From contig NZ_CP139781.1 of assembly GCF_019679435.2 (NCBI RefSeq), positions 1,054,001-1,118,000 on the forward strand: 64,000 nucleotides of DNA. Reading direction: 5' to 3'. Below are positions 63,986 to 64,000 of this stretch, in pieces (positions within the stretch are counted from its first letter, which is position 1; each line of letters opens with the position of its first letter). The stretch comes from Actomonas aquatica. Its GTDB lineage: Bacteria > Verrucomicrobiota > Verrucomicrobiia > Opitutales > Opitutaceae. A program made the position numbers and the translations under genes. A model generated the notes under the pieces. That model was not told where the DNA came from and made no database searches. It was given only the letters and a program-made list of their open reading frames with translations.

Positions 63986-64000
63986 ATGAACCTCAAACCA
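63986..64000 (+). CDS. Start of a further gene, truncated by the window edge
   Basis: An ATG 19 bp after the preceding stop opens a frame (MNLKP) that runs off the window. It would be the third gene of the unknown operon. Support is position only. Confidence 0.3.

Overview
The window looks like a chromosome segment of a high-GC Verrucomicrobiota bacterium, most likely near Opitutaceae. This is inferred from the gene neighbourhoods and from dense spacer palindromes of the GTAGCAGCGGCCGTCTCGG type; no 16S rRNA gene or database search supports it. No tRNA, rRNA or CRISPR array was recognised.

Layout. 1-10.2 kb: housekeeping genes on the + strand (end of a low-molecular-weight phosphatase, glyA, a hybrid histidine kinase, argA, dtd, an MFS permease, a histone-deacetylase-fold amidohydrolase). 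10.6-14.3 kb: a - strand pair making activated hexoses (phosphosugar mutase, eukaryotic-type UDP-sugar pyrophosphorylase) with a broken GxxExxY gene between them. 14.5-23 kb: small membrane or unknown proteins, PTS enzyme I, then ispE, pyrF, ispD and ispF. 23-29 kb: two oligopeptide-binding lipoproteins around a secreted M28 peptidase. 29.5-32.1 kb: a GspB-like and an ExeA-like gene with a four-helix-bundle gene between them. 32.6-40.4 kb: an FtsB-like gene, an O-antigen ligase/polymerase-like gene, a clan-A glycosidase-like gene full of in-frame repeats, and a WbaP-type initiating transferase. 41-51.6 kb: a visibly AT-richer - strand exopolysaccharide operon (polymerase, flippase, pyruvyl transferase, MurB-like reductase, four glycosyltransferases, a sulfotransferase, an EpsI-like protein). 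51.7-54.8 kb: a GbsR-type regulator, an orphan DNA methyltransferase lying between two fragments of a relative, and a toxin-antitoxin pair. 55.3-59.9 kb: cysD, a second four-helix-bundle gene, cysN, cysQ and cysC, a complete set for making PAPS and recycling PAP. 60.2-61.3 kb: a nucleotide-sugar epimerase. 61.8 kb to the end: a tandem hairpin array and an unrecognised ATGA-coupled gene pair.

How the genes fit together. The mutase, pyrophosphorylase and epimerase can supply nucleotide sugars; the WbaP-type enzyme, glycosyltransferases, flippase and polymerase can build and export a polymer; CysDNC can supply PAPS to the sulfotransferase. A sulfated, probably pyruvyl- or lactyl-modified exopolysaccharide is the simplest reading.

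The most unusual signal is in the spacers. Many genes have a pyrimidine-rich degenerate tandem repeat with a strict 7- or 8-nt period running to within a few bases of the start codon, usually with no Shine-Dalgarno sequence. The purine-rich reverse complement follows the preceding stop codon, so one spacer often carries two inverted arms of the same repeat family. Both four-helix-bundle genes sit between such arms, like the intervening sequences of 23S rRNA, and the same repeats have entered the 1294-aa reading frame at 34.8-38.7 kb without breaking it.
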